A stretch of DNA of 37,987 bases from the NCBI GenBank assembly GCA_017504965.1, contig JAFVQD010000023.1, positions 1 to 37,987 on the forward strand. The letters are read 5' to 3'. The notes below the pieces were generated by a model, which saw nothing but the letters and a program-made list of their open reading frames with translations, made no database searches and was not told the DNA's origin. The stretch comes from Bacteroidales bacterium (GTDB taxonomy: Bacteria; Bacteroidota; Bacteroidia; Bacteroidales; UBA932). Shown in pieces: positions 1 to 8,552 of the stretch (the first letter of the stretch is position 1; each line of letters begins with the position of its first letter). The translations under genes and the position numbers were made by a program.

Positions 1-136
1 CAGTATCGGTTTTACTTACATATAATCCGTTATCAGTTAATGTAATAGTATCCGCAGGTAATATATTCACATCTTTACTACAAGACACGATAGTAAAGAT
101 AAGTACCATAAAAATGTTAATCAATACTCTTTTCAT
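1..136 (-). CDS. Lipoprotein, N-terminal part only (cut by left window edge)
   Basis: Reading the minus strand from an ATG at 136-134 gives an open frame of 45 codons that leaves the window without a stop. It begins MKRVLINIFMVLIFTIVSCS: a basic N-terminus, a hydrophobic stretch and a Cys at residue 19 in a relaxed Bacteroidetes-type lipobox, so I infer a signal peptidase II lipoprotein. The mature part that is visible (SKDVNILPADTITLTDNGL) has no recognisable domain. It is the third gene of a minus-strand series after the TPR regulator and the DUF3244-like protein, with a 97-base gap upstream in which I see no convincing promoter. Function unknown. Confidence 0.72.
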   Translation of the reverse strand, partial: MKRVLINIFMVLIFTIVSCSKDVNILPADTITLTDNGLYVSKTDT

Positions 137-233
137 AAACTATATTCCTTTAAAATTTAACAATTATTTTCTTATTCTTAATATAAAACAGAAGTCCATT
201 AAATATTATATCATCATAGTACCCTCTTTGTTT

Positions 234-605
234 TTAGAAGTAACCTATTGCGTAAAAGTTATCACTAGTTATAATAATAGTATAAGGAGCATTTTTAGAA
301 GGGGTATTAAAAAACAAAACGGAATACATTTCAGAGTTAAGGGAGCTCTTCTCAATTCTTTCACCATCAGAGTTGAGTATACATATATCGACATTCCCCA
401 TACCAGCAAGGTGCACCTCCACATATTTGTCTGACACATGATAATATGCAGCGCAAATAATAAGTTCCCTAGGCCTTGAGGTTGTTGATTTGTCTTCTTT
501 ATCTAAAATGATTTCTTCTGGATCACCATCCTCCATAACAAAAGCAAAGTTTGACATTGGATGGAACATTAAAACAATCAAGATAATAAATAATTTAACT
601 TTCAT
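234..605 (-). CDS. Small secreted protein, DUF3244-like
   Basis: A protein of 123 residues. Residues 1-22 form a signal peptide (basic start, hydrophobic core, small residues near FAFV). The mature part is acidic at first (EDGDPEEIILDKED), then beta-rich, with the pattern YVEVHLAGMGNVDICILNS followed by a D/E-R-I segment and a closing strand. This matches my memory of the DUF3244 family of Bacteroidales, small secreted Ig-like beta sandwiches of unknown function; no alignment was run. The gene starts 12 bases after the stop of the TPR regulator, so the two are probably co-transcribed. It contains no catalytic motif and only one Cys pair candidate. A structural or adhesive partner role is possible but not shown. 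Confidence 0.7.
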   Translation of the reverse strand: MKVKLFIILIVLMFHPMSNFAFVMEDGDPEEIILDKEDKSTTSRPRELIICAAYYHVSDKYVEVHLAGMGNVDICILNSDGERIEKSSLNSEMYSVLFFNTPSKNAPYTIIITSDNFYAIGYF

Positions 606-617
606 AATATTGATAAT

Positions 618-2222
618 TTATTGATTAGCTTTAGGATATAGTTCTGTAAATATATTTTTTAGCCATATATCAAGATTAGTATCTGATAAATTAAGTTGTA
701 ACTTCTTACGTATTAGAGAGTTAATATTATATACATTCTTTCTTTTAATCAACATCTTGATATCTTCAGGATATAAGCCAATTATGTATAAGCAACAGAA
801 ACCAATTTCAGAAGTCGTCAATCCATAATTTTTTAGTCTCAAAACAAACTCTGGATAGTGCACCGTGTATACTAAAGCGATATTATCTATGATATAGTTT
901 TTATTTTTTTCTATCATTTCTGGATGACTTGCTATCTTTGAAATTGAATCTGGTCTTGGAGATTCCATAAATGTAGTAAAAGAGATAAGCCGACTTTTAA
1001 GATTTCCATCATCTTCTACCAAAGAGAGTATATCGTTATATTTGCGCTCTACAGTTTGTAAAATCCTAAAATCATTGTTTATAGCCACAAGATTACGTTT
1101 ATCTATACAGTATTTAATAGTTACATATAGTAAAATTATTGACAAGAATGTTATAAATATCACACTATGTGTTATTATTTCTCTCCGTTTTCGCTCAGCG
1201 ATTAGCGACAGATATTGTTTCTCTATTAATGCGATATTAGATCTATAAATAAACAAATCATTTTTGCCATTTATTTCTGAGTATTGTTTTCGTGACGATA
1301 AAGCTCCCTTGTAGTCTCCAATATATTCTTGAATCTTGGCCAGGTTGGAATAATATGACGCATCATTATCAATATTATTATATTTAGAATACAAGTTAAG
1401 ATAATCTAACGCATCTTGATAACGCTGTTGACGTAAATATGCGATCGCAATGGTTTTCCAGTTCACAAGGTCTAGTTGTGGATATTCATTAATATAATTA
1501 GCAATAAATGAATTGATTATTTCAGACTTTGCATTCGTATATATATAATAATTCAGAATTAGGTTGTTAAAATTATGTTTTTGTTCAATGCTAAAGTCAT
1601 TTACATATCTAGCCAATGTATCAATATTCTGGGAAAGATTGTCATATCTTTCCAAAATATTATTCATTTTACCAATATTAAGATAACAGTAAATATAATA
1701 TGTTGTATCCATATCCATATTCGCATAGTGTGCTGCTTGTGAAAACGCATGCAGAGATTCTTCGTGTCTCCAAATTCTATGATACATTGCCCCTTTTAGC
1801 CCATATATCCTCTTTAATATATTATAGTCTATTTTCAATGTATCTAAGTTAAGAGCCTTGATTGCACACAACATTGCATTTTCATAATCTTCATTATTTT
1901 CATATATTCTTCCTAAATAAAAATAGGTATAAGCCTTATCATTGTCGGTACCACGCTCTAAGTAGTAATCAACTGCAGGTCTAATAATACTATCGTGCTT
2001 CAGATCAATATAATTTTTATCAAGGGCAATTGAGTAGAGTAAAGCATATTTAGCTTTTGACTTAGTATTCAATATACTGATATCAATTTTTTTTAGTTCT
2101 GATAGTGCTATGTCTGGTTTTTCATTTAAATATGATTTTATACTATCAATATCATATTCCGATGTTGAACAACTATATGTAATCAAGATGGAGATAAGAA
2201 TAAATAATAGCCTTTGTTTCAT
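618..2222 (-). CDS. TPR regulator, membrane-anchored, with degenerate C-terminal HTH
   Basis: 534 residues. The N-terminus (MKQRLLFILISILITYSCS) is a probable lipoprotein or signal-anchor segment. Residues ~20-330 are helical repeats of TPR type (for example the segment around ALLYSIALDKNYIDLKHDS and AYTYFYLGRIYENNEDYENA). A second hydrophobic segment at ~349-372 is a clear membrane span, followed by a coiled coil at ~376-405. The last ~75 residues (YPEFVLRLKNYGLTTSEIGF, then a short helix and a basic helix ending IRKKLQ) follow the layout of the LuxR-like HTH at the end of Bacteroidetes TPR-TM-HTH regulators, though the recognition helix is poorly conserved. By family analogy the periplasmic TPRs sense a signal and the cytosolic HTH acts on DNA. 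Its divergent position next to the receptor cassette suggests that cassette as target. Confidence 0.78.
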   Translation of the reverse strand: MKQRLLFILISILITYSCSTSEYDIDSIKSYLNEKPDIALSELKKIDISILNTKSKAKYALLYSIALDKNYIDLKHDSIIRPAVDYYLERGTDNDKAYTYFYLGRIYENNEDYENAMLCAIKALNLDTLKIDYNILKRIYGLKGAMYHRIWRHEESLHAFSQAAHYANMDMDTTYYIYCYLNIGKMNNILERYDNLSQNIDTLARYVNDFSIEQKHNFNNLILNYYIYTNAKSEIINSFIANYINEYPQLDLVNWKTIAIAYLRQQRYQDALDYLNLYSKYNNIDNDASYYSNLAKIQEYIGDYKGALSSRKQYSEINGKNDLFIYRSNIALIEKQYLSLIAERKRREIITHSVIFITFLSIILLYVTIKYCIDKRNLVAINNDFRILQTVERKYNDILSLVEDDGNLKSRLISFTTFMESPRPDSISKIASHPEMIEKNKNYIIDNIALVYTVHYPEFVLRLKNYGLTTSEIGFCCLYIIGLYPEDIKMLIKRKNVYNINSLIRKKLQLNLSDTNLDIWLKNIFTELYPKANQ

Positions 2223-2244
2223 AATTAAAATGGTTATGTCTGAA

Positions 2245-2252
2245 CAAAGTTA
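2245..2252 (-). promoter_or_regulatory. -7 box of TPR regulator promoter
   Basis: On the minus strand TAACTTTG matches the Bacteroidetes -7 consensus TAnnTTTG and lies 22 bases before the ATG of the TPR regulator. A TTTC at 2274-2271, 18 nt upstream, is an imperfect -33 element. Confidence 0.5.
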
Positions 2253-2367
2253 AACAATATTTAGTGGTCAGAAATACACATAAAAGTATTTTATTCTCAA
2301 ATGAAAGAAATAAAACATATCTCGCTAACAATGAGCAATTTAAATAATTCCAAAATGAGACTTTTAT

Positions 2368-2399
2368 TTTGGAAATGAAACCTAATCTATGTTATTTTG
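2368..2399 (+). promoter_or_regulatory. Promoter of the plus-strand lipoprotein/TonB cassette
   Basis: TTTG at 2368-2371, a 20-nt spacer and TTATTTTG at 2392-2399 fit the Bacteroidetes -33/-7 layout with one mismatch in the -7 box. The predicted start of transcription near 2406 leaves a ~50-nt leader before the ATG at 2456. This also argues against the longer frame starting at 2369, which would lie inside the promoter. Confidence 0.5.
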
Positions 2400-2455
2400 C
2401 AAAAAGAGAAAACTTATTTAATTTAGACTTAAAATTTCAACTAAAAATTAGTGAC

Positions 2456-3946
2456 ATGAAAAAAACACTCTACTTATTAGTAATGTTATTTACCTCTTGT
2501 ACAATCATTGATGATAGTACTGAATTATACAATAATCCTCATAATCAAATCATAGATGAGGCATATTCTTTCGAAGCAATTACAGCGAAGGATGTGTGGA
2601 GTACACACAACACCATTGAAGAGATGCAAGAAGCATGTCAAATTCCAGATGACTACTTAAAATGTATGACTACACGTAGCTTAGTTGAAACTTGTATGAA
2701 GTATCCGCTATTTGGTAATTATTTGGCCTATAATGATCAATTTGAAGGAATTATGCAAGTTATGTCAGGTTTCAATGGTTTTAAAGAGCTTAGATCTAGA
2801 AGCGATGCAGCAGAAGAATTACTTAAGTACTATGCTTCTATGGATGTTGAATCAATAAATGCCCAAACAAAATCGGAGGCATATTCCAACATTGTACAAG
2901 GTAACAGTGTTATACATTTTGATTATATTGAACTTGTTTTGATGTCCGGAGCATACTCCAGTATTGATACAGAAGATATAGAGGAGTTAAGATTTATTGC
3001 AGAAGAAAAACTACAAAATAAAATAAATAGTCAAGGATTATTTGGATATGAAAGTATTTATAAAACAGGTATAATTATTGATTGTGCTAAATCAATTTCA
3101 AATACTATCTGCAAAAGTGATGGCTATGTAGTAGACACAACATATTGGTTTAATAAATTTAAGGACAATTATTATAATGATAATGGAAGTATAGCGACAA
3201 ATGGAGTATATACAAAAGAAGGACAATATATTGAAGTATTAAACAGAAGCAATTTAACAGAGGCCGAGATTTTAACTAGACAGCAGTATTTAGTTCATAT
3301 GTATCCTAATGCCATAATCCTATCCCCAGCTTCTAGCAGATATAATGGACACGCATATGCATGGCATATGTCTGATGGTGGAGAAGAATGCTGGATCAAT
3401 GCAACAACAGACGATTCCCCCCAATTGGTTAATAGTAATATAAAAAACTATTGGACAAATGATTACTATTGGCAAACTCACGACCCTCTTTTTGCTCAGA
3501 AAATACTATACATTAGTGGTTCTTCTACTCATTCAGCCACAAGATCAAATGTAGTGGGGAAATATGAATCAAAGTGGGGAGATTTGCCTCTTGTAAGGCA
3601 TGCTCCCGATTATTGTCCATATCAGGGAACGAAATTATATTTTACGCACAATGCTACAACTGGACTATTAGTATGCAGTTCTGGTAATGGAGAAACAAGT
3701 GTTGGTGAGAGTAATAATTACTACCCGGCACAAGAATTAACTTCAGAAGTTTCATATAGAGATTGGGAAATATTGACAGCAAAGGGGACTGATGCTGTGG
3801 AGGATGGTAAAGCAAACATATATACAAATGGTAATGTAGCGACTATATCATTTAACTACCCAGGGCTATATCAAATATTTTATCGATCATATAATAGTCG
3901 CAATTATCTGATAGGAGAATACTTTTTTGAGCCTATTGTAGAATAA
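2456..3946 (+). CDS. Lipoprotein resembling secreted cysteine-peptidase family, nucleophile replaced by Gly
   Basis: 496 residues from the ATG at 2456, chosen because MKKTLYLLVMLFTSC is a good lipoprotein signal (Cys15) and because the 29 codons upstream overlap the promoter. The N-terminal half has a helical segment with the pattern MTTRSLVETCMKYPLFGNYL, FNGFKELRSRSDAAEELL. Around residues 293-305 it reads SSRYNGHAYAWHM, then ECWINATTDD, and later STHSA and a SKWGDLPLVRHAPDYCPY segment. I recall this order from secreted Bacteroidetes proteins in which the first motif is RYNCHSYAW, with the Cys as presumed nucleophile and a later His. Here the Cys position is Gly298. The final ~100 residues look like an Ig-like beta domain. 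It is the first gene before the TonB receptor. Binding or scaffold role rather than catalysis is my inference. Confidence 0.7.
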   Translation: MKKTLYLLVMLFTSCTIIDDSTELYNNPHNQIIDEAYSFEAITAKDVWSTHNTIEEMQEACQIPDDYLKCMTTRSLVETCMKYPLFGNYLAYNDQFEGIMQVMSGFNGFKELRSRSDAAEELLKYYASMDVESINAQTKSEAYSNIVQGNSVIHFDYIELVLMSGAYSSIDTEDIEELRFIAEEKLQNKINSQGLFGYESIYKTGIIIDCAKSISNTICKSDGYVVDTTYWFNKFKDNYYNDNGSIATNGVYTKEGQYIEVLNRSNLTEAEILTRQQYLVHMYPNAIILSPASSRYNGHAYAWHMSDGGEECWINATTDDSPQLVNSNIKNYWTNDYYWQTHDPLFAQKILYISGSSTHSATRSNVVGKYESKWGDLPLVRHAPDYCPYQGTKLYFTHNATTGLLVCSSGNGETSVGESNNYYPAQELTSEVSYRDWEILTAKGTDAVEDGKANIYTNGNVATISFNYPGLYQIFYRSYNSRNYLIGEYFFEPIVE

Positions 3947-3972
3947 ATTTGCAAATTTTATTAACTTTGATA

Positions 3973-6324
3973 ATGAGACTCAAAACCTTATCTTTATTGA
4001 TAACTACTATATTGTCGTTGCTCTCTTTAGCAGCATTTGCTCAAGGGAGGGATACGGTGTACAATATAAAGGAAGCTGTAGTATTTGGAGAGAAAGGCAT
4101 ATTGGATATAAATAGTACCCAATCAAGTTTTGTCAGGATATCCAAGATGGATGTTCTCAAAGTACCGGCAGTAATGGGAGAGATAGATGTAATCAAGACT
4201 CTACATAGAATTCCTGGATTTTTAGCTACAGGAGATGGGCGTGCAGGTATATATGTCAGGGGTGGAGATTATGACCAAAACCAGATAAGAATGGACGGAG
4301 CTATACTCTATAGTGCTGAGCACTTGAAAGGGTTTATGTCTGCTATAAATCCTGATATGATTGAGGATATGGTAGCATATAAAGGGGCTTTTCCTGCCCA
4401 ATACGGTGGTCAGCTGTCAAGTGTTATTGATATTAAACTGAAAGATGGGGATTATCAAGACTATCATGGATCATTAAGTATCGGATTGATAGCGTCTAAA
4501 ATACAAGCTGAAGGACCTATATGGAAGGGGAGAACATCATTCAATATTGGAGCCAGAGTTTCATATATAAACTTGATAATGATCCCTATACTGACCGCAA
4601 TTGCGGACAATTCAAGGGCGGCTTCTCCGTTCATTAATATGAATTACTATGATATTACGGCAAAACTGTCTCACAAGTTCAATAACAAGCATAAACTTGC
4701 CGGCGTATTCTATATCAGTAGAGATACACAAAACGAATCTCCGTCCCCATCTGTCAAAGACGTAACAGATCAGGGGGTACATACATATTACAAGGTAGAG
4801 GAATTTTCTGGCAATATATGGGGGAATACATCCGGGAGCTTGAATTGGTCATATACTATCAACCCCGAACTCAAACTTATGTCTGATGTAGTGTATAGCA
4901 GATATAATTATAATTTGGACAGCAAATATCATGCATTGCATAAAATAGAAAGTTATGAACGTAGAGTAGTAAATGAAATTGAAACTCGCTTACTTCAAAA
5001 ATCTGATTTGGAAGATATGTCTATTGACTTCAGTGTTTATCATAATACACCAATTAATGATTTGACTGTAGGGATAAAAGGGTATAATGGTATATTTTCT
5101 CCAATAGTGAATTCATATAAAAAACTTTATCAAGAATTCTATCACCATAATGAAAATCATGGATGGAATTCTGAAAGTATATTGGATACCATTTCAGGAT
5201 GTACTCAAAGTATGAAATCATTTTCCATATATGCACAAGATGATTTGGATATTACCAACTGTTTTGGCTTGAGTTGCGGTTTGAGATATACCCTATATTC
5301 TGTACCAAACAAGATATATCACTCAATAGAACCTCGTGCAGGTATGAGATTTATGATTACTCAGAAAGCTGCTTTCAAATTATCCTATGCCAGAATGTCG
5401 CAAGGTGCGCATCAGTTAGTTAGCAGCACGCTATATTCCCCTTCTGATATATGGGTGCCTATAACTGAGAACATTCCTCTTATGAGTAGTGATATATTCA
5501 GTGCAGCATATCAGCAGGAGATGGATAAAGGGTTTAAAATATCTTTGGAGGGATATTATAAGACAATGGGTAATCTATTGGAATATAGAGAGGGATCATC
5601 GGCTCTTTCCGGACAAGATTGGGAAAAAAGGGTTGTTCTCGGGAAAGGATGGTCATATGGAGTGGAATTCTTATTGGAAAGGAGTGAGGGTAATACCACT
5701 GGATGGATTAATTACACTTGGAGCAAATCTCTTCGCCTTTTTGATGAAATTAATAATGGTAAGAAGTATTACAGTCCTAATGATAGAAGGCATAATTTCG
5801 GTATATTGTTAAACCACAGATTCAATTACAAATGGGATATTTCTTTGTCTTGGACTTATCAGACAGGACGGTTCAGTACAATACCAGGACCAGTGTATTA
5901 TTCAGGAAGCAGAATTTCTGGGATTTATATTACACATGACTCCAATAAACATAACAGATTTGCTTTTGACTCATATGATTATCTTAGATATGATGAAAGA
6001 ATTGAAAAGTATATTACAGACTATATATCGGGATTTGAGGATAAATCAGATGATAGTTTTTTTAGAAGATACACTAGGGTTGATTCATATACTGAGAAAA
6101 ATGGGTATAAATTCCCTGATATTCATAGGCTTGATATTAGTGTTAACTATAATATAGAACACAGATTTGGAGAGAGTGTACTGAATTTATCAATTTATAA
6201 CCTATATAACAGGATGAACATTACCTCTGCCTATATGGGATTCAATGAGAAGAATAATATAGTAATGAAAGGGGTGTGTCTGCTACCTTTTATGCCCTCT
6301 GTCAGTTATACTTTTAAATTTTGA
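3973..6324 (+). CDS. TonB-dependent outer-membrane receptor
   Basis: 783 residues from the ATG at 3973; a TTG further upstream (3949) would add eight residues and spoil the signal peptide. Residues 1-23 (MRLKTLSLLITTILSLLSLA...AQ) are a signal peptide. The plug domain follows directly, with GEIDVIKTLHRIPGF, YVRGGDYDQNQIRMDGAIL and FPAQYGGQLSSVIDIKLKDG, then a beta-barrel of ~600 residues ending in an aromatic residue (SYTFKF). The N-terminal carboxypeptidase-regulatory-like domain seen in SusC-type receptors is absent, so this is not a classical SusC. It would import a substrate across the outer membrane using TonB-ExbBD energy. It lies 26 bases after the peptidase-like lipoprotein and 6 bases before the DUF4249 gene, so one operon. 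Substrate unknown. Confidence 0.92.
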   Translation: MRLKTLSLLITTILSLLSLAAFAQGRDTVYNIKEAVVFGEKGILDINSTQSSFVRISKMDVLKVPAVMGEIDVIKTLHRIPGFLATGDGRAGIYVRGGDYDQNQIRMDGAILYSAEHLKGFMSAINPDMIEDMVAYKGAFPAQYGGQLSSVIDIKLKDGDYQDYHGSLSIGLIASKIQAEGPIWKGRTSFNIGARVSYINLIMIPILTAIADNSRAASPFINMNYYDITAKLSHKFNNKHKLAGVFYISRDTQNESPSPSVKDVTDQGVHTYYKVEEFSGNIWGNTSGSLNWSYTINPELKLMSDVVYSRYNYNLDSKYHALHKIESYERRVVNEIETRLLQKSDLEDMSIDFSVYHNTPINDLTVGIKGYNGIFSPIVNSYKKLYQEFYHHNENHGWNSESILDTISGCTQSMKSFSIYAQDDLDITNCFGLSCGLRYTLYSVPNKIYHSIEPRAGMRFMITQKAAFKLSYARMSQGAHQLVSSTLYSPSDIWVPITENIPLMSSDIFSAAYQQEMDKGFKISLEGYYKTMGNLLEYREGSSALSGQDWEKRVVLGKGWSYGVEFLLERSEGNTTGWINYTWSKSLRLFDEINNGKKYYSPNDRRHNFGILLNHRFNYKWDISLSWTYQTGRFSTIPGPVYYSGSRISGIYITHDSNKHNRFAFDSYDYLRYDERIEKYITDYISGFEDKSDDSFFRRYTRVDSYTEKNGYKFPDIHRLDISVNYNIEHRFGESVLNLSIYNLYNRMNITSAYMGFNEKNNIVMKGVCLLPFMPSVSYTFKF

Positions 6325-6330
6325 TGTGCT

Positions 6331-7392
6331 ATGAGAAAACTTACTTCTATAATATTAATTCTGATTGGTTTCATTTCTTCTTGCGAAATCATATTGGAGT
6401 TTCCAGAAGAAAATGAGAATTCAGTTTTGGTCTTGAATGCAATTGCAGATACAGACTCCACATTTTCTGCTATTATTACACGCACATTGCCCAGCAACTC
6501 TGTATTTCCCGGTCATATCCTGTATGAGTATGATGATATTCTGTATGGTGATCATACCATATCTGGTTTTCATGACGATTTCAATATGAAGAAGCATGTA
6601 GTTAGAGATGCCAAAATACATTTTCAAGTAAATGATAGTGTTGAAGAACTGATGTATTATGACTCTCTATTATTCAAATACAGATGCAATTATACGCCCA
6701 AAGAAGGTGATAAGATTAAAGTGTGGTGTGAGAGTGGGAATCAAGACATAATTTATGCAGAGACTATCGTTCCTACAAAACAAAAAATTGAAATACTTGA
6801 GCTGAATAAAGTATATAGTGAAATTGACTGTGGATGTACAGATACTATAATACGTATTAACTTAAGTATTACAGATCCTGACATAGAGAAGAACTACTAC
6901 CGTCTTAAAGTCAGATGTGCTTCTGGCTTTTATGAAGACGTTGTTTCTGATTTTGAAACATCTAACGGTTATCCTGTTGTTTACAGAAATAGACTCACTG
7001 TAAACGATTACTATACTTCTAATGATCCATTATTTTATGTTGAAGATTTATATAAAGGCGATGTTTGGCCTGCTCATTTTTCACCAATATTTAATGACAC
7101 ATTAATAGATGGACAAAATTACCCATTTACAGTCGAGATTCGGCAGGTATTAGGGACCTATATGGACTCATCCGGAAATACTCATCCACACGACAATCCA
7201 TACATCTACATAGAACTGGTATCAATAACAGAAGATATGTACAAATACCTTAAATCTATGATGAAATACAGAATATCAGAAAGCGATCCCTATACCGAGT
7301 TAAAAGGTGTATATTCTAATATAGATGGCGGATACGGTATATTAGGTGCAAGTTCAAGTTCTGATATCTTTATTGATCTGACCCAAATTTAG
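6331..7392 (+). CDS. DUF4249 lipoprotein, partner of the TonB receptor
   Basis: 353 residues. MRKLTSIILILIGFISSC is a lipoprotein signal with Cys18. The following segment (EIILEFPEENENSVLVLNAIADTDSTF...) has the arrangement typical of DUF4249: an acidic stretch, then LVLNAIADTDSTF and a strand leading to IITRTLP. DUF4249 proteins are surface lipoproteins that commonly follow TonB-dependent receptors without a SusC domain, and are thought to act as their accessory binding subunit; the function is not established. The start is 6 bases after the receptor stop. The last 23 bases overlap the 3' end of the oppositely oriented dipeptidase gene. The gene keeps the A+T-rich composition of the cassette up to its end. 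Confidence 0.8.
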   Translation: MRKLTSIILILIGFISSCEIILEFPEENENSVLVLNAIADTDSTFSAIITRTLPSNSVFPGHILYEYDDILYGDHTISGFHDDFNMKKHVVRDAKIHFQVNDSVEELMYYDSLLFKYRCNYTPKEGDKIKVWCESGNQDIIYAETIVPTKQKIEILELNKVYSEIDCGCTDTIIRINLSITDPDIEKNYYRLKVRCASGFYEDVVSDFETSNGYPVVYRNRLTVNDYYTSNDPLFYVEDLYKGDVWPAHFSPIFNDTLIDGQNYPFTVEIRQVLGTYMDSSGNTHPHDNPYIYIELVSITEDMYKYLKSMMKYRISESDPYTELKGVYSNIDGGYGILGASSSSDIFIDLTQI

Positions 7393-8488
7393 CTACCTCT
7401 TCCACTCTCTTCATCACTCTCAGGAAGTTCCCCCCAAGGATTCCTTTGATATCTTCATCTGAGTAACCTCTGGCTTTAAGTTCTGATGTGAAGTTAGGGA
7501 ACATACTTGCATCTCTCATACCCTCCGGTGGAGTCTCAATGCCGTCAAAATCTGACCCCAGACCTACGTGCTGCGCCCCTACGAGCTTCACTACGTGGTC
7601 AATATGATCTACCACTCTCTTGTAAGAAGGGGCAGGATAATTTGCCATCCGCTTCTCCACTTCGTGGTATGCTGCCCTCTTCTCTTCATTGTCTATCTCC
7701 ATACGTGATGCAGCCTGTTTTACATCAAATTCGTCTGCGAGATCCCAGAATTCATCTGTACCGAAGTTATCATCGATAAATGCAGGATAGAAATTGATCT
7801 GAATCACACCGCCATTTGCTGCCAAAGCCTTGATCATATCATCAGTCATATTCCTTCTGTGGCCGCAAAGGGCCCTGCAGCACGAGTGAGTAGCCACCAC
7901 CGGCGCTTTTGAGTATTTGATAACATCATAGAATGCATCATCTGAGATGTGGGACACATCGACAATCATACCCAGTCTGTTCATTTCAGCGATTACCTCC
8001 TGACCGAAAGGTGAAACACCGCCCCACCTCTTCTCTTTAGGACCACAAGAGTCACAAATCTCATTGTTACCGGCGTGGGTCAGGGTCATATATCTTACAC
8101 CGAAACGGTAGAACAATCTCAACATATGGAGATCTTTCTGTATCGGAAGACCATTCTCCATACCCAAAAAGATAGATATCAGACCTTTTTTCTTATTCTC
8201 AAGAGCCTCTTCCACAGAGAACGCGAATGCGACTTTATCTTTGTTCTGATCCACAGCATCGTATGTGCGTGAAAGAAGTTCAAGCGCCCTTCTGGTAGCA
8301 GCATCAGGGGTCAGGCTGTTAGATGTATAGAGTGCGAAGAATGCACCATCTACCCCACCTTCCTTCATCCTTATGAAATCGACGTGACATCTGTCCAGAC
8401 GCTGACCGAGGTCCACATTTTCAAGTAGCATACTAGGAGTATCGCAGTGAGAATCAAGCACAAAGGCTTCTTGATGTAATTTATCCAT
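7370..8488 (-). CDS. Membrane dipeptidase family (peptidase M19)
   Basis: 372 residues, usual length for M19. The zinc ligands of the family can be placed: His14 and Asp16 in LDSHCDTPSML, Glu111 in FLGMENGLP, His180 in IVDVSHISDDAF and His201 in VATHSCCRAL, followed by the HRRNMTDDMI segment. The enzyme hydrolyses dipeptides, and some relatives also open beta-lactams. There is no signal peptide or lipid anchor, so despite the family name a cytosolic enzyme is likely. It has its own promoter overlapping the end of the head-GIN gene. Base composition is that of the housekeeping part of the window, in contrast to the convergent DUF4249 gene with which it shares 23 bases. Confidence 0.93.
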   Translation of the reverse strand: MDKLHQEAFVLDSHCDTPSMLLENVDLGQRLDRCHVDFIRMKEGGVDGAFFALYTSNSLTPDAATRRALELLSRTYDAVDQNKDKVAFAFSVEEALENKKKGLISIFLGMENGLPIQKDLHMLRLFYRFGVRYMTLTHAGNNEICDSCGPKEKRWGGVSPFGQEVIAEMNRLGMIVDVSHISDDAFYDVIKYSKAPVVATHSCCRALCGHRRNMTDDMIKALAANGGVIQINFYPAFIDDNFGTDEFWDLADEFDVKQAASRMEIDNEEKRAAYHEVEKRMANYPAPSYKRVVDHIDHVVKLVGAQHVGLGSDFDGIETPPEGMRDASMFPNFTSELKARGYSDEDIKGILGGNFLRVMKRVEEVAKFGSDQ

Positions 8489-8521
8489 ATATTCAGATTT
8501 TAAAATTTGTCAGTCATCTCA

Positions 8522-8552
8522 CAAAGATAACAAATTCTATCTCTTTTTCAAA
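8522..8552 (-). promoter_or_regulatory. Promoter of the M19 dipeptidase gene
   Basis: On the minus strand TTTG (8552-8549), a 19-nt spacer and TATCTTTG (8529-8522) match the Bacteroidetes consensus exactly. Transcription would begin near 8516, about 28 nt before the ATG. The -33 element lies inside the last codons of the head-GIN gene. Confidence 0.72.

Noticed and set aside
2456-3946. Streptopain-type (C10) cysteine peptidase
   Set aside because: Secreted lipoprotein of similar size in Bacteroidales, but the C10 signature around the catalytic Cys and His is absent, and the visible motif belongs to another pattern (RYNxHxYAW).
3973-6324. SusC-like receptor with SusD partner (polysaccharide utilisation locus)
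   Set aside because: No N-terminal carboxypeptidase-regulatory domain, no SusD-like gene and no glycoside hydrolase nearby; the partner is DUF4249.
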